From the NCBI RefSeq assembly GCF_001028175.1, contig NZ_AEJF01000091.1, positions 36,847-100,846 of the forward strand: a stretch of DNA of 64,000 nt, written 5' to 3'. The notes below the pieces were generated by a model. The model saw only the letters and a list, made by a program, of their open reading frames with translations, had not been told where the DNA came from and did no database searches. Shown here piece by piece: positions 63,143 through 64,000 of the stretch; the first letter of the stretch is position 1, and each line of letters starts with the position of its first letter. Source of the stretch: Caballeronia mineralivorans PML1(12). Its GTDB lineage: Bacteria > Pseudomonadota > Gammaproteobacteria > Burkholderiales > Burkholderiaceae. Made by a program: the position numbers and the translations under genes.

Positions 63143-64000
63143 ATGACCGTACGCAATCTCGACGCATTCTTCAACCCGAAGTCGATCGCTGTGATCGGGG
63201 CGTCGTTGCGTGCGGGGAGTATCGGGGAAATGGTGTGGTCGCAGTTGAGCCGCGCGAACTTCGCGGGCGCGGTCTGGCCCGTGAATCCGAAGCATCGCCA
63301 GTTGAATGAGGCAGTGGTTTATGCAGGCATCGACGACTTGCCCGATGCACCGACCGTCGCGGTGTTGTGCACGCCCCCATACACGTGGCCGGGGATCGTC
63401 AAGCAACTGGGCGAGCGCGGCACGCGGGCGGTGGTGATCATCGGGCAGGCGGGGGAGCAGGAGGGGCGAGAGTGGACACGCCGCACGCTTGCGGCAGCGC
63501 GGCCGTTCTTGCTGCGTGTTGTAGGTCCGGCGAGCGTGGGCGTGATGACGCCGGCCATAGGCGCGGTGCTGGGCGCGCCATCATGCGCTGTCGTGCCGGG
63601 CGGCGTGGCGTGGGTATCGGCGTCGAATGCGTTGACCAACGGCGTCATGGGCTGGGCGAACGCTCGCGGGCTTGGTTTTTCGCGGGTGGTCGCGCTGGGC
63701 GACGAGGCTGACGTCGATGTGGGCGACATCCTCGACTTCCTCGCGAGCGACTCGCGGACGCGCGCGATCCTAATGGCGATCGAATCGGTGCGAATGGCGC
63801 GCAAGTTCATGTCGGCGGCCCGGGCGGCGGCGCGCAATAAACCCGTTCTGGTTTTGCGCACCGGTCACGACGATCCTTTCGATGCGCTTTACAGCGCCGC
63901 GTTCCGGCGCGCAGGCCTGGTGCGCGTCGATTCCCTCGACGACCTGCTTGACGAAATCGAGACGCTCGGGGTGGGCCGTGTGGCCGCAAGCGACCGGGCG
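63143..64000 (+). CDS. ADP-forming acyl-CoA synthetase-like protein, 3' part outside window
   Basis: Starts MTVRNLDAFFNPKSIAVIGA behind CGGAGG; 286 residues are visible. Residues 10-30 form the CoA-binding Rossmann loop (KSIAVIGASLRAGSIGEMVW), with the following VWPVNPKH typical of the CoA-binding domain of acyl-CoA synthetase (NDP-forming) and of the PatZ/Pka protein acetyltransferases. Which of the two it is depends on the missing C-terminus (ATP-grasp, and GNAT if PatZ). Confidence 0.85.
   Translation, partial: MTVRNLDAFFNPKSIAVIGASLRAGSIGEMVWSQLSRANFAGAVWPVNPKHRQLNEAVVYAGIDDLPDAPTVAVLCTPPYTWPGIVKQLGERGTRAVVIIGQAGEQEGREWTRRTLAAARPFLLRVVGPASVGVMTPAIGAVLGAPSCAVVPGGVAWVSASNALTNGVMGWANARGLGFSRVVALGDEADVDVGDILDFLASDSRTRAILMAIESVRMARKFMSAARAAARNKPVLVLRTGHDDPFDALYSAAFRRAGLVRVDSLDDLLDEIETLGVGRVAASDRA

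Noticed and set aside
1..64000. CRISPR arrays, rRNA or tRNA genes
   Set aside because: No regular spaced repeats and no cloverleaf or rRNA sequence recognised by eye; the iteron array has no CRISPR pattern.

Overview
The window is high-GC DNA of a Burkholderiaceae genome (Burkholderia, Paraburkholderia or Caballeronia type). The family content fits: H-NS-like protein with the C-terminal GRGRPP motif, DUF4148 proteins, hopanoid genes and many LysR/AraC/sigma-54 regulators. It carries the replication and partition region of a secondary replicon (chromid or megaplasmid) at about 51.8-59.6 kb: a Rep_3-type initiator (repA, 55780-57165), 18 iterons upstream of it, parA-parB running towards repA, palindromic parS sites, a KfrA-like coiled-coil protein and a tyrosine-recombinase-fold protein.

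Layout. 0-9.8 kb is accessory and partly decayed: a fluoroacetate-dehalogenase-like hydrolase with a LysR regulator, small hypotheticals, an AHSA1 protein, a secreted HAF-repeat protein, then a scar of gene fragments (integrase head, flavin reductase piece, haloalkane dehalogenase head) beside a MarR gene, a cupin and a frameshifted gene. 10.6-15.4 kb is a hopanoid operon, hpnD-hpnE-shc-hpnG, with overlapping start/stop codons. 16-31.4 kb holds a hybrid sensor kinase, stress-type and small secreted proteins, an FMN reductase, lipocalin, H-NS-like protein, serine hydrolase and LuxR regulator. It ends in a probable 3-hydroxybutyrate module (sigma-54 activator, GntP-family permease with a -24/-12 promoter, 3-hydroxybutyrate dehydrogenase). 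31.5-41.7 kb has an AI-2E permease with a long C-terminal tail, a second hybrid kinase, a broken DUF1289 gene, a CadC/TPR regulator and an MFS permease. 42-50.4 kb has a SerA-like dehydrogenase, AraC regulator, FAH-family hydrolase, an XRE-cupin/GNAT pair, a Tat-exported phospholipase C and a small lipoprotein. After the origin come a gluconate-type permease, an usher/LysR pseudogene scar and the start of an ADP-forming acyl-CoA synthetase-like gene.

Most interesting: the RepA iteron (GGTGAGNNNNTNCGGGA) is not confined to the origin. Nine core-perfect copies lie at 21.9-22.4, 33.6, 49.5-49.65 and 52.76-52.86 kb, up to about 33 kb from the array, in pairs or triplets, and a parS-like site lies 7.7 kb from parAB. 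This suggests a distributed RepA/ParB control system. The origin-proximal recombinase has lost several catalytic residues and may be a repurposed DNA-binding protein.
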